DNA of 7,277 bases from Clostridiaceae bacterium (lineage in GTDB: Bacteria > Bacillota > Clostridia > Oscillospirales > Acutalibacteraceae), in contig CAJGCL010000097.1 of NCBI GenBank assembly GCA_904501675.1, positions 1 through 7,277 of the forward strand. Reading direction: 5' to 3'. The notes below the pieces were generated by a model that saw only the letters and a list, made by a program, of their open reading frames with translations, did no database searches and was not told the origin of the DNA. Shown here piece after piece: positions 1 to 4,984 of the stretch. The position numbers were made by a program, and so were the translations under genes. Every line of letters begins with the position of its first letter. Within the stretch, counting starts at the first letter, position 1.

Positions 1-9
1 ATGTTTCAT
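1..9 (-). CDS. rplA: 50S ribosomal protein L1, first three codons only (partial)
   Basis: Only the start of this gene lies in the window: on the minus strand ATG AAA CAT (Met-Lys-His), running off the left edge. L1 binds the L1 stalk of 23S rRNA and helps deacylated tRNA leave the ribosome. The call rests on context: it follows rplK, as in nearly all bacteria; it has a GGGAGG ribosome binding site at a 9-nt spacing; an L1-type mRNA binding motif lies just upstream; and MKH is a common L1 N-terminus in Clostridia. Three codons alone prove nothing, so the identity is inferred from synteny. Confidence 0.85.
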
Positions 10-18
10 AATTCTTTT

Positions 19-24
19 CCTCCC
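19..24 (-). promoter_or_regulatory. Ribosome binding site of rplA
   Basis: On the minus strand GGGAGG lies 9 nt before the ATG at 9-7. It supports that ATG as a real start even though only three codons are visible. Confidence 0.8.
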
Positions 25-30
25 AATAGA

Positions 31-56
31 GTGGTTAAATCGGATTTACCTCCCAC
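31..56 (-). promoter_or_regulatory. Putative L1-binding mRNA element in front of rplA (23S L1-stalk mimic)
   Basis: In the rplK-rplA gap the minus-strand transcript reads GUGG-GA-GG-UAAAU-CC-GAUUUAA-CCAC. An outer GUGG/CCAC helix (56-53 with 34-31) encloses an asymmetric internal loop with GA on the 5' side, and a GG/CC pair (50-49 with 43-42) closes a short loop. The 23S rRNA L1 stalk has the same arrangement: GGUGG, GA, GG, then CC, an A-rich strand and CCACC. L1 is known to repress its own operon by binding such mimics. That this site works so is inferred from sequence and position. The rplA ribosome binding site begins 7 nt downstream, a suitable place for translational repression. Confidence 0.75.
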
Positions 57-65
57 CCGGGAGCA

Positions 66-491
66 TTAATCTACAACAGTAACGCCCATGCTACGAGCTG
101 TACCTGCTACCATTGAGATAGCAGCTTCAATTGAAGCAGCGTTGAGGTCAGGCATTTTCTGTTCTGCGATTTTTCTTACTTGCTCACCGGTAATTGTTGC
201 AACCTTAGTTTTATTTGGAACACCAGAACCGCTCTCAATACCGCATGCTTTCTTAATAAGAACTGCAGCAGGTGGAGTCTTTGTAATGAATGTGAAAGAA
301 CGGTCAGCATATACAGTGATAACTACAGGAATAATGAGACCCATATCATTCTTTGTGCGTTCATTGAATTCCTTTGTAAATGCCATGATGTTTACACCAT
401 GTTGACCTAAAGCAGGACCAACTGGTGGTGCTGGGGTTGCTTTACCAGCGGGAATCTGTAGTTTAATGTAACCTACAACCTTTTGAGCCAT
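66..491 (-). CDS. rplK: 50S ribosomal protein L11
   Basis: L11 forms the GTPase-associated centre of the large subunit with L10/L12 and 23S rRNA, where elongation and release factors act; it is also needed for RelA-type stringent signalling. The product is 141 residues, the usual family length, and begins MAQKVVGYIKLQIPAGKA. It carries the conserved proline-rich segment APPVGPALGQHGVNIMAF near residues 23-40, and the C-terminal rRNA-binding half with KTPPAAVLIKKA, GSGVPNK and a terminal SMGV-type segment. The start is the ATG at 491-489, 6 nt after a GGAGGTG site. The frame stays open upstream to 572, but that stretch overlaps the leader RNA structures and does not resemble L11. The gene follows nusG (122-nt structured gap) and precedes rplA. 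Confidence 0.99.
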   Translation of the reverse strand: MAQKVVGYIKLQIPAGKATPAPPVGPALGQHGVNIMAFTKEFNERTKNDMGLIIPVVITVYADRSFTFITKTPPAAVLIKKACGIESGSGVPNKTKVATITGEQVRKIAEQKMPDLNAASIEAAISMVAGTARSMGVTVVD

Positions 492-497
492 GATTTG

Positions 498-504
498 CAC
501 CTCC
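498..504 (-). promoter_or_regulatory. Ribosome binding site of rplK
   Basis: GGAGGTG on the minus strand, with GGAGG ending 8 nt and GGAGGTG ending 6 nt before the ATG at 491. It decides the L11 start in favour of the 141-residue form over the longer open frame. Confidence 0.9.
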
Positions 505-511
505 AAAATTC

Positions 512-551
512 GTGGTATGGCGGAATAAGAAGCTCGCCTTACTCCTCCCAC
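512..551 (-). promoter_or_regulatory. Putative L1-binding mRNA element in the rplK leader
   Basis: The minus-strand RNA has an outer GUGG/CCAC helix (551-548 with 515-512). Inside is an internal loop with GA on the 5' side and GCCAUA on the 3' side, then an 8-bp helix GGAGUAAG/CUUAUUCC (545-538 with 529-522, one G-U pair) capped by an 8-nt loop. The helix-GA-helix arrangement with an A-containing 3' strand before CCAC matches the 23S L1 stalk, and the element at 31-56 in front of rplA. It lies 7 nt before the rplK ribosome binding site, as expected for feedback repression by L1. Function is inferred; structure and position are read from the sequence. Confidence 0.75.
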
Positions 552-553
552 AC

Positions 554-570
554 GCGACAGTTTCTGTCGC
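554..570 (-). other. Perfect 7-bp hairpin in the nusG-rplK gap
   Basis: GCGACAG and CTGTCGC are perfect inverted repeats around a 3-nt loop (AAA in the RNA). It directly precedes the L1-type element and could stack on it or guide its folding. No U-tract follows, so it is not an intrinsic terminator. Confidence 0.6.
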
Positions 571-576
571 ATATAA

Positions 577-593
577 TAGCAGATATACTGCTA
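577..593 (-). other. Perfect 6-bp hairpin in the nusG-rplK gap
   Basis: TAGCAG and CTGCTA pair around a 5-nt AT loop. It lies about 20 nt past the nusG stop. It may mark the 3' end of a processed nusG message or form part of the rplK leader. No U-run follows it, so it does not look like a terminator. Confidence 0.5.
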
Positions 594-613
594 ATTACCA
601 TATTAATACGCGA

Positions 614-1207
614 TTAGTCAATCGCCTTTTTTACCTGATTGAGCGGAAGCTCAACAGGTGCTTCTTTACCCATAAATGAAACGATAACACGAACAGTACC
701 ATTATCGGTATCGATTGTTTCAACCACACCTGAGTTACCTTCCATAAGGCCTTCTGTGATTGTAACAAGGTCACCCACACTGTAGGAAACCTCAGTAACT
801 GTTTTGTCGCCTGCCTCACCATCAGCATTACCTTCAAGACCTAATTTCTTAACCTCGTCTGCAGTAAGCGGAACCGGTTTTCCATCAGGACCAACGAAGC
901 CTGTAACACCACTGGTGTAGCGGATTGCATGCCATGTTACATCAGGTACCTTGAGAACGTTTTCTTCGCCCTCTTTATCGCTGTATTCAACTGCAAGCTT
1001 AACAACAACGTAGCTTGGGAATATTTTTCTCTCTACTTCGACTGTTTTGTCATCGCGGACTTCAACAACCTTTTCAACAGGAATACATACACCAAGAATC
1101 TTATCTTGCATCTTGCGGTTTTCAACGATTTTTCCGATATTCTCCGCAACCTTATTCTCATAACCTGAATAAGTGTGGATAATAAACCATCTTGCATCGA
1201 CAGCCAT
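614..1207 (-). CDS. nusG: Transcription termination/antitermination factor NusG
   Basis: NusG binds the RNA polymerase clamp, affects pausing and termination, and links transcription to translation. The 197-residue product has an N-terminal NGN domain (about 1-115) with RWFIIHTYSGYE near residues 6-17, RKIFPSYVVVKL at 60-71 and VTGFVG at 101-106. A linker of about 30 residues, including a GNADGEAGD stretch, leads to a C-terminal KOW domain (about 141-195) with GDLVTI, then FMGKEAPVELPLNQVKK. It is slightly longer than the common ~175-residue form, mainly in the linker. Two motif positions differ from the usual pattern: FPSYV for FPGYV, and EGLMEGNSG for the GPF..-G loop. The start ATG at 1207 follows a GGAGGTG site. 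The gene sits between secE and rplK, the standard order. Confidence 0.98.
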   Translation of the reverse strand: MAVDARWFIIHTYSGYENKVAENIGKIVENRKMQDKILGVCIPVEKVVEVRDDKTVEVERKIFPSYVVVKLAVEYSDKEGEENVLKVPDVTWHAIRYTSGVTGFVGPDGKPVPLTADEVKKLGLEGNADGEAGDKTVTEVSYSVGDLVTITEGLMEGNSGVVETIDTDNGTVRVIVSFMGKEAPVELPLNQVKKAID

Positions 1208-1244
1208 TGTGCACCTCCGAAAATACTGATATTAGTGAATCAGA

Positions 1245-1628
1245 TCAAGCGGCGGTTGTTGATTCTGTTTCTTCTTCATCAGAGCCATGGTCATGTCCCT
1301 CATGAGAATCTTCCTTATCATTCTCACCGGCAGCTTCTGTAGTAGAAACGGCTTCTGTTTCGTTTGCGGCTCTGTTCACAGCTGTAATTGCGCCAGAAAC
1401 TGCAAAGTCAAGAATCCAGATGCCTGCACCGATAACAAGGATTGCAGCAAGAACAATACCTGTGCTCTTGATAACCATCTGACGACCCGGCCATACAATT
1501 TTCTTTGTTTCGCCTTTGAGGTCCTTAAAGAATTTAGCAATTGCTTTGCCTATTCTTTTAAAGATGTTTGTCTTTTTAGCAGCTTTAGAGGTATCTTCCT
1601 TTTTGACGGTTTTCTTTTCGTCAGCCAT
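1245..1628 (-). CDS. secE: Preprotein translocase subunit SecE with a long acidic C-terminal tail
   Basis: SecE clamps the two halves of SecY in the SecYEG channel of the cytoplasmic membrane. The 127-residue product has a lysine-rich N-terminus (1-24), an amphipathic helix with the family core KFFKDLKGETKKIVWP (32-47), and one membrane span (about 55-83). Single-span SecE proteins are usually about 60-80 residues. Here roughly 42 residues follow the span, with 14 Asp/Glu, one Lys, many Thr/Ser/Ala, and three histidines in HEGHDHG (109-115). With the usual topology the tail lies outside the membrane. The start at 1628 follows GGAGG at 7 nt; that site abuts the rpmG stop codon, suggesting coupled translation. 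Confidence 0.96.
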   Translation of the reverse strand: MADEKKTVKKEDTSKAAKKTNIFKRIGKAIAKFFKDLKGETKKIVWPGRQMVIKSTGIVLAAILVIGAGIWILDFAVSGAITAVNRAANETEAVSTTEAAGENDKEDSHEGHDHGSDEEETESTTAA

Positions 1629-1640
1629 TACGCTACCTCC

Positions 1641-1790
1641 TTACTTTGTTTCTTTGTGGAGAGTGTGTTTCTTGCAGAATCTGCAGTACTTCTTCATCTC
1701 CAACCTGTCTGGGTTGTTTTTCTTTTCCTTCATAGTGTTGTAATTTCTTTGCTTACATTCTGTGCAGGAAAGTGTAATTTTTACTCTCAC
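1641..1790 (-). CDS. rpmG: 50S ribosomal protein L33 (zinc-binding form)
   Basis: L33 is a small large-subunit protein near the E site. The 49-residue product reads VRVKITLSCTECKQRNYNT and continues to KKYCRFCKKHTLHKETK. It has two CxxC pairs (C9/C12 and C36/C39) that form a zinc ribbon, so this is the C+ paralogue type; many Firmicutes also carry a C- copy used under zinc limitation. The start is a GTG at 1790, 8 nt after GGAGG, which gives exactly the family length. A longer reading from an ATG at 1804 would put its start codon inside that ribosome binding site, so it is rejected. This is the first gene of the minus-strand operon. Confidence 0.97.
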   Translation of the reverse strand: MRVKITLSCTECKQRNYNTMKEKKNNPDRLEMKKYCRFCKKHTLHKETK

Positions 1791-1929
1791 TAACGGCACC
1801 TCCATTTTTTGATTAGCCTCCCTCTCAAACGGTGAACGAAGCCTATCCCCATTCATCCGAAGAGCGAACCTTTCCGCCCCTTGACTGTGAGAAAATCAAG
1901 GCACAAAAAAAGAACCCTCCGCGAGAGGT
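1791..1929 (-). promoter_or_regulatory. Leader (5' UTR) of the rpmG-secE-nusG-rplK-rplA operon
   Basis: From the predicted start point near 1929 to the rpmG start there are about 140 nt without a supportable gene. The RNA can form three small hairpins: CCTC/GAGG at 1928-1916, followed by a T-rich run (TTCTTTTTTT) at 1914-1905; a perfect CCTTGA/TCAAGG stem with an 11-nt loop at 1901-1879; and TGAATG/CGTTCA (one G-U pair) at 1855-1833. I do not recognise a known riboswitch or ribosomal protein leader family here. Confidence 0.5.
1797..1803 (-). promoter_or_regulatory. Ribosome binding site of rpmG
   Basis: GGAGGTG on the minus strand, with GGAGG 8 nt before the GTG at 1790. It fixes L33 translation at a GTG codon and rules out the ATG that overlaps it. 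Confidence 0.9.
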
Positions 1930-1935
1930 ACGGAA

Positions 1936-1964
1936 ATTATATCACGGGTATCAAGTAATGTCAA
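1936..1964 (-). promoter_or_regulatory. Consensus sigma-A promoter of the rpmG operon
   Basis: On the minus strand a perfect -35 TTGACA (1964-1959) and a perfect -10 TATAAT (1941-1936) are separated by exactly 17 nt. This is the full vegetative consensus, as expected for a highly expressed ribosomal protein operon. The predicted start point is near 1929. Confidence 0.92.
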
Positions 1965-2058
1965 TACATTTTTTACAAAAAAACTTTTGATTTTTCGTCG
2001 TATTTCACATATAGAAACATAATGGTAATTTTTTGCGATAAAAATTTCGTTTTAGGTA

Positions 2059-2087
2059 TTGGCATTATAGCGAATTTGTTCTATAAT
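2059..2087 (+). promoter_or_regulatory. Sigma-A promoter of the hprK operon, containing a palindrome
   Basis: A -35 TTGGCA (2059-2064, one mismatch to TTGACA) and a perfect -10 TATAAT (2082-2087) are 17 nt apart. The predicted start near 2094 gives a 5' UTR of about 37 nt. A perfect 8-bp inverted repeat, CATTATAG-N10-CTATAATG (2063-2088), covers the spacer and the -10 box and could be an operator. Its left arm also puts a TATAAT on the minus strand, but no good -35 accompanies it. Confidence 0.85.
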
Positions 2088-2116
2088 GTATGCGTATGTG
2101 TATACAATTATAGTAT

Positions 2117-2123
2117 AAGGAGG
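2117..2123 (+). promoter_or_regulatory. Ribosome binding site of hprK
   Basis: AAGGAGG lies 7 nt before a TTG codon at 2131. An in-frame TAA at 2116-2118 overlaps the start of this site, so the reading frame cannot begin further upstream. The next in-frame ATG is codon 21. The TTG is therefore the start. Confidence 0.9.
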
Positions 2124-2130
2124 AGTTTTC

Positions 2131-3093
2131 TTGGCAGGAAAATACTCTGTACCACTCAGTAAGCTTATACAGGCACATTCCTTTGAGGTTATGTATATGC
2201 CTGATAAGCCGGAAAATGAAATCGTTGTTCGTTCAAAGGACGTTAACCGCCCTGGTCTTATGTTTGCCGGCTACGAAAAGTTCTTTGATAGTGAACGTGT
2301 TGAATTTATAGGTCTTGCGGAAACAAGCTACCTTCAGGAGCAGGACGAAGCAACACAAAGAGAAAGACTTGAGCTTTTCTTCAGCCTTAAACCACCTGTT
2401 GCAATTCTCACACGTAATATTGATGCTCCCCCTGCAATGTTGGAGCTTGCCCAAAAATACGAAGTTCCGCTTCTCAGAACTGCAGAGCCAACTTCCGATA
2501 TTATGGCAAATACTATCTCATATCTTAACACAGAGCTTGCAGAAAGAATAACACGCCATGGTGTTATGGTTGAGGTTTACGGTGAAGGTATACTTATTTT
2601 AGGCGATAGCGGTGTTGGCAAAAGCGAAACAGCTATAGAGCTTATGAAGCGTGGTCATCGTCTTATTGCAGACGATGCGGTTGAAATCAGAAAGGTTTCT
2701 TCAAAAACTCTTGTTGGCAGCTCACCTGATAATATCCGCCACTTTATTGAATTAAGAGGTATCGGCATTGTCAATGCCCGTAACATATTCGGTATAGGTT
2801 CTGTCAAGGTTACCGAAAAAATAGATATGGTTATTCAGCTTGAACATTGGGACAGCGAAAAATCATACGACAGACTTGGCCTTGACGATGAGTATATTAC
2901 AATCCTCGGTAACAAGGTACCATCCACAACAGTGCCTGTAAGACCTGGACGAAACCTCGCGGTTATTATTGAAATTGCCGCTATGAATAACCGTCAGAAA
3001 AAACTCGGCTATAATGCTGCCAAAGAGCTTATGACTCAGTTAGGTATGCCTATAGACGAGCCTCTCTCAGCAGAGGTTGACGCATTAAATTAA
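2131..3093 (+). CDS. hprK: HPr kinase/phosphorylase
   Basis: HprK phosphorylates Ser46 of the PTS carrier HPr using ATP or pyrophosphate, and removes that phosphate by phosphorolysis. It is the sensor of carbon catabolite repression in Firmicutes and acts in the cytoplasm as a hexamer. The product is 320 residues. The N-terminal domain (about 1-130) has the family pattern with RPGL at 40-43. The C-terminal kinase domain has H143 in RHGVMVEVYGEGILI, the Walker A loop GDSGVGKS (158-165), the acidic pair D181/D182, the HprK signature ELRGIGIVNARNIFG (207-221), and VPVRPGRNLAVIIE (268-281). All key motifs are intact. Translation starts at TTG, which may limit expression. It is the first gene of a five-gene operon; the ROK kinase begins 24 nt downstream. 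Confidence 0.97.
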   Translation: MAGKYSVPLSKLIQAHSFEVMYMPDKPENEIVVRSKDVNRPGLMFAGYEKFFDSERVEFIGLAETSYLQEQDEATQRERLELFFSLKPPVAILTRNIDAPPAMLELAQKYEVPLLRTAEPTSDIMANTISYLNTELAERITRHGVMVEVYGEGILILGDSGVGKSETAIELMKRGHRLIADDAVEIRKVSSKTLVGSSPDNIRHFIELRGIGIVNARNIFGIGSVKVTEKIDMVIQLEHWDSEKSYDRLGLDDEYITILGNKVPSTTVPVRPGRNLAVIIEIAAMNNRQKKLGYNAAKELMTQLGMPIDEPLSAEVDALN

Positions 3094-3117
3094 AATTAAT
3101 TAAAAGGAGATATAAAA

Positions 3118-4065
3118 ATGTACAGAATTGGTGTTGACCTTGGCGGAACAAATATCGCTACAGGTGTTATAAACGAAAAGAATGAAATTATCGGCAGAGG
3201 TAAGGTTAAAACCCGTGCGCCTCGTCCTGCAGAAGCTATTTTTGATTCAATCAAAGAGGCTGTTGATATGGCTGTTGCAAACGCAGGCATAAACTATGCT
3301 GATGTAATTTCAGTTGGTATAGGTACTCCCGGTTCAGTTAACAAGGATACCGGTGCTATTGAATTTTCAAACAACCTTCAATTCAATAATGTTCCCGCAA
3401 AGGCTATGCTTGAAGAAAGACTTAAAAAGCCTGTTTACCTTGAAAATGATGCAAACGCTGCCGCACTCGGCGAAGCTGTTGCAGGCTCAGGTAATGGTGT
3501 TAAAAACTTTGTTGCTGTAACGCTTGGTACAGGTGTTGGTAGCGGTATTATCATTGATGGTAAAATCTACCGCGGTTCTAACTTCTGCGGTGGCGAAATG
3601 GGTCATATGGTTATTAATGTTGACGGTATCCCTTGCAACTGCGGAAGAAAAGGTTGTTGGGAAAAATATGCATCCGCAACTGCTCTTGTTTCTCAGGCAG
3701 TTGAAGCTATGGAAGGCAACAAGGGTAGTCTTCTTTGGCAGACTTGCGACGGAGACCTTAACAAGGTTGAAGGTAAAACTATTTTCGAAGCATACGATAT
3801 GGGCGACGCAGTTGCAAAAGCTGTTGTTGATAAATACCTCTACTATGTAGCAGTTGGTATTGCAAATGTTGTTAACGCTCTTCAGCCTGAAGCAGTTTGC
3901 GTAGGCGGCGGCATCAGCGGTCAGGGCGAAAAAATTCTTCAGCCAATTCGCGATATTGTAAAAGCAGAGAGATACAGCGTTTATGCTGATAAGCAAGCTG
4001 CCATTGTACCTGCAGCTCTTGGTAACGATGCAGGTATTATCGGCGCTGCATTACTTGATGAATAA
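3118..4065 (+). CDS. glcK: ROK-family sugar kinase, probably glucokinase
   Basis: ROK kinases phosphorylate free hexoses with ATP; glucokinases of this type make glucose 6-phosphate in the cytoplasm. The 315-residue product has the N-terminal phosphate-binding loop GVDLGGTN (5-12), the sugar-binding and catalytic segment ENDANAAALGE (109-119, with D111 the expected base), GTGVGSGI (137-144), GEMGHM (159-164), and the ROK zinc motif CNCGRKGCWE (173-182), whose cysteines bind zinc with H163. C-terminal CVGGGIS (261-267) is the adenosine-site motif. No N-terminal helix-turn-helix is present, so it is an enzyme and not a ROK repressor. AAGGAG lies 8 nt before the ATG. Glucose specificity is likely from close resemblance to Firmicutes glucokinases, but another hexose such as mannose or N-acetylmannosamine cannot be excluded. 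Confidence 0.9.
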   Translation: MYRIGVDLGGTNIATGVINEKNEIIGRGKVKTRAPRPAEAIFDSIKEAVDMAVANAGINYADVISVGIGTPGSVNKDTGAIEFSNNLQFNNVPAKAMLEERLKKPVYLENDANAAALGEAVAGSGNGVKNFVAVTLGTGVGSGIIIDGKIYRGSNFCGGEMGHMVINVDGIPCNCGRKGCWEKYASATALVSQAVEAMEGNKGSLLWQTCDGDLNKVEGKTIFEAYDMGDAVAKAVVDKYLYYVAVGIANVVNALQPEAVCVGGGISGQGEKILQPIRDIVKAERYSVYADKQAAIVPAALGNDAGIIGAALLDE

Positions 4066-4066
4066 T

Positions 4067-4981
4067 ATGAGCACAAACTTTAATTTTCAGGAATTATATG
4101 ACTATGCCACAGACATAGGTTGTGATTGCGCCTTAAACGAGGAAATGTGTAAAAACATTTCATTTAAAACAGGCGGTCCTTGCGGTGTAAGATTATCCCC
4201 TTCCACTACAGAACAGCTGATTGACGTTATAAATAAAGCAACTGAACTTTGTGTTCCCTTTATTATTTTAGGTAACGGCACAAATGTGCTTGTGGAAGAT
4301 AGCGGAATTCAGAAAGCCGTTATAATAATTGGTAGTAACATGGCAAGCACAGAAATTTGCGGCGACGAAATATCATTCTCAGCAGGCACAAACCTTGTCA
4401 GCCTTTGCCGTCTCGCTCTGGAGAATTCTTTAAGCGGACTTGAATTTGCTTTTGGTATACCCGGCACCTGCGGTGGCGCAATTTATATGAATGCCGGAGC
4501 ATACGGTGGTGAAATAAAAGATGTTCTTACAGAAATCACTCACCTCACCCCTGACATGAAAATAGAAACCATTAAAGCAGAAGCTGCTGAGCTTTCATAC
4601 AGACACTCTGTATATAAAGAAAACGATTGTATTATTCTCAGCGCCAAAGTAAAACTCACACCTGACACAAAAGAAAACATCAAAGCCCGTATGGACGATT
4701 TCCTTGGCAGACGCAAGGATAAACAGCCCCTTGAATACCCAAGTGCAGGTAGCACCTTTAAACGACCTGAAGGTTATTTTGCAGGCGCACTCATTGAGCA
4801 GTGTGGCTTAAAAGGTACATCGGTAGGTGGAGCTCAGGTAAGCGAGAAGCATGCAGGCTTTGTTATTAACAAATGCGGCGCAACATCAACCGATATTATT
4901 GAGCTTATGAAGCTTGTATCAGATACAGTAAAAAAAGAAACCGGTGTTACACTTGAACCGGAAGTTATAATACTGAGGTAA
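4067..4981 (+). CDS. murB: UDP-N-acetylenolpyruvoylglucosamine reductase (MurB)
   Basis: MurB is a cytoplasmic FAD enzyme that reduces UDP-GlcNAc-enolpyruvate to UDP-MurNAc with NADPH, the second step of peptidoglycan precursor synthesis. The 304-residue product has ISFKTGG (31-37), the FAD-binding GNGTNVLVEDSG (69-80), IPGTCGGAIYMNAGAYGGE (131-149), YRHS (178-181, R179 active-site), PSAGSTF (225-231, S229 the proton donor) and LEPEV (296-300, E299). Lacking the extra loop of the E. coli enzyme, it looks like the shorter type II form. No ribosome binding site precedes the ATG at 4067, one nt after the ROK stop, so it is probably translated by coupling. An ATG at 4058 overlapping that stop (MNNMST...) is an equally plausible start, three residues longer. 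Confidence 0.96.
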   Translation: MSTNFNFQELYDYATDIGCDCALNEEMCKNISFKTGGPCGVRLSPSTTEQLIDVINKATELCVPFIILGNGTNVLVEDSGIQKAVIIIGSNMASTEICGDEISFSAGTNLVSLCRLALENSLSGLEFAFGIPGTCGGAIYMNAGAYGGEIKDVLTEITHLTPDMKIETIKAEAAELSYRHSVYKENDCIILSAKVKLTPDTKENIKARMDDFLGRRKDKQPLEYPSAGSTFKRPEGYFAGALIEQCGLKGTSVGGAQVSEKHAGFVINKCGATSTDIIELMKLVSDTVKKETGVTLEPEVIILR

Positions 4982-4984
4982 ACT

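Noticed and set aside
492..572. N-terminal extension of L11 from an ATG at 572
   Set aside because: The stretch covers the leader hairpins and the L1-type element, is unlike L11, and a GGAGGTG site points to the ATG at 491, which gives the exact family length.
1287..1793. 168-residue open frame on the plus strand, cysteine- and phenylalanine-rich
   Set aside because: It is fully antisense to secE and rpmG, has no ribosome binding site, and its composition is that of a shadow frame.
1791..1856. Longer L33 starting at an ATG at 1804 or 1856
   Set aside because: The ATG at 1804 lies in the ribosome binding site of the GTG start, the upstream residues match no L33, and the GTG form is the usual 49 residues.
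1905..1928. Terminator or attenuator at the start of the rpmG leader
   Set aside because: The stem is only 4 bp and begins at about +1 of the transcript, too close to the start to act as a normal intrinsic terminator. It is kept only as part of the leader observation.
2064..2069. Minus-strand TATAAT inside the hprK promoter as a divergent promoter
   Set aside because: The matching -35 position reads CATACA, a poor match, and a perfect promoter for the minus-strand operon already lies at 1936-1964.
3487..3996. 169-residue minus-strand open frame inside the ROK kinase gene
   Set aside because: Shadow of a well-supported gene, with no ribosome binding site or family resemblance.
3983..4066. 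MurB extended 28 residues upstream into the ROK gene
   Set aside because: It would overlap the kinase by over 80 nt, and those residues are just the kinase sequence read in another frame. MurB homology starts after 4067.
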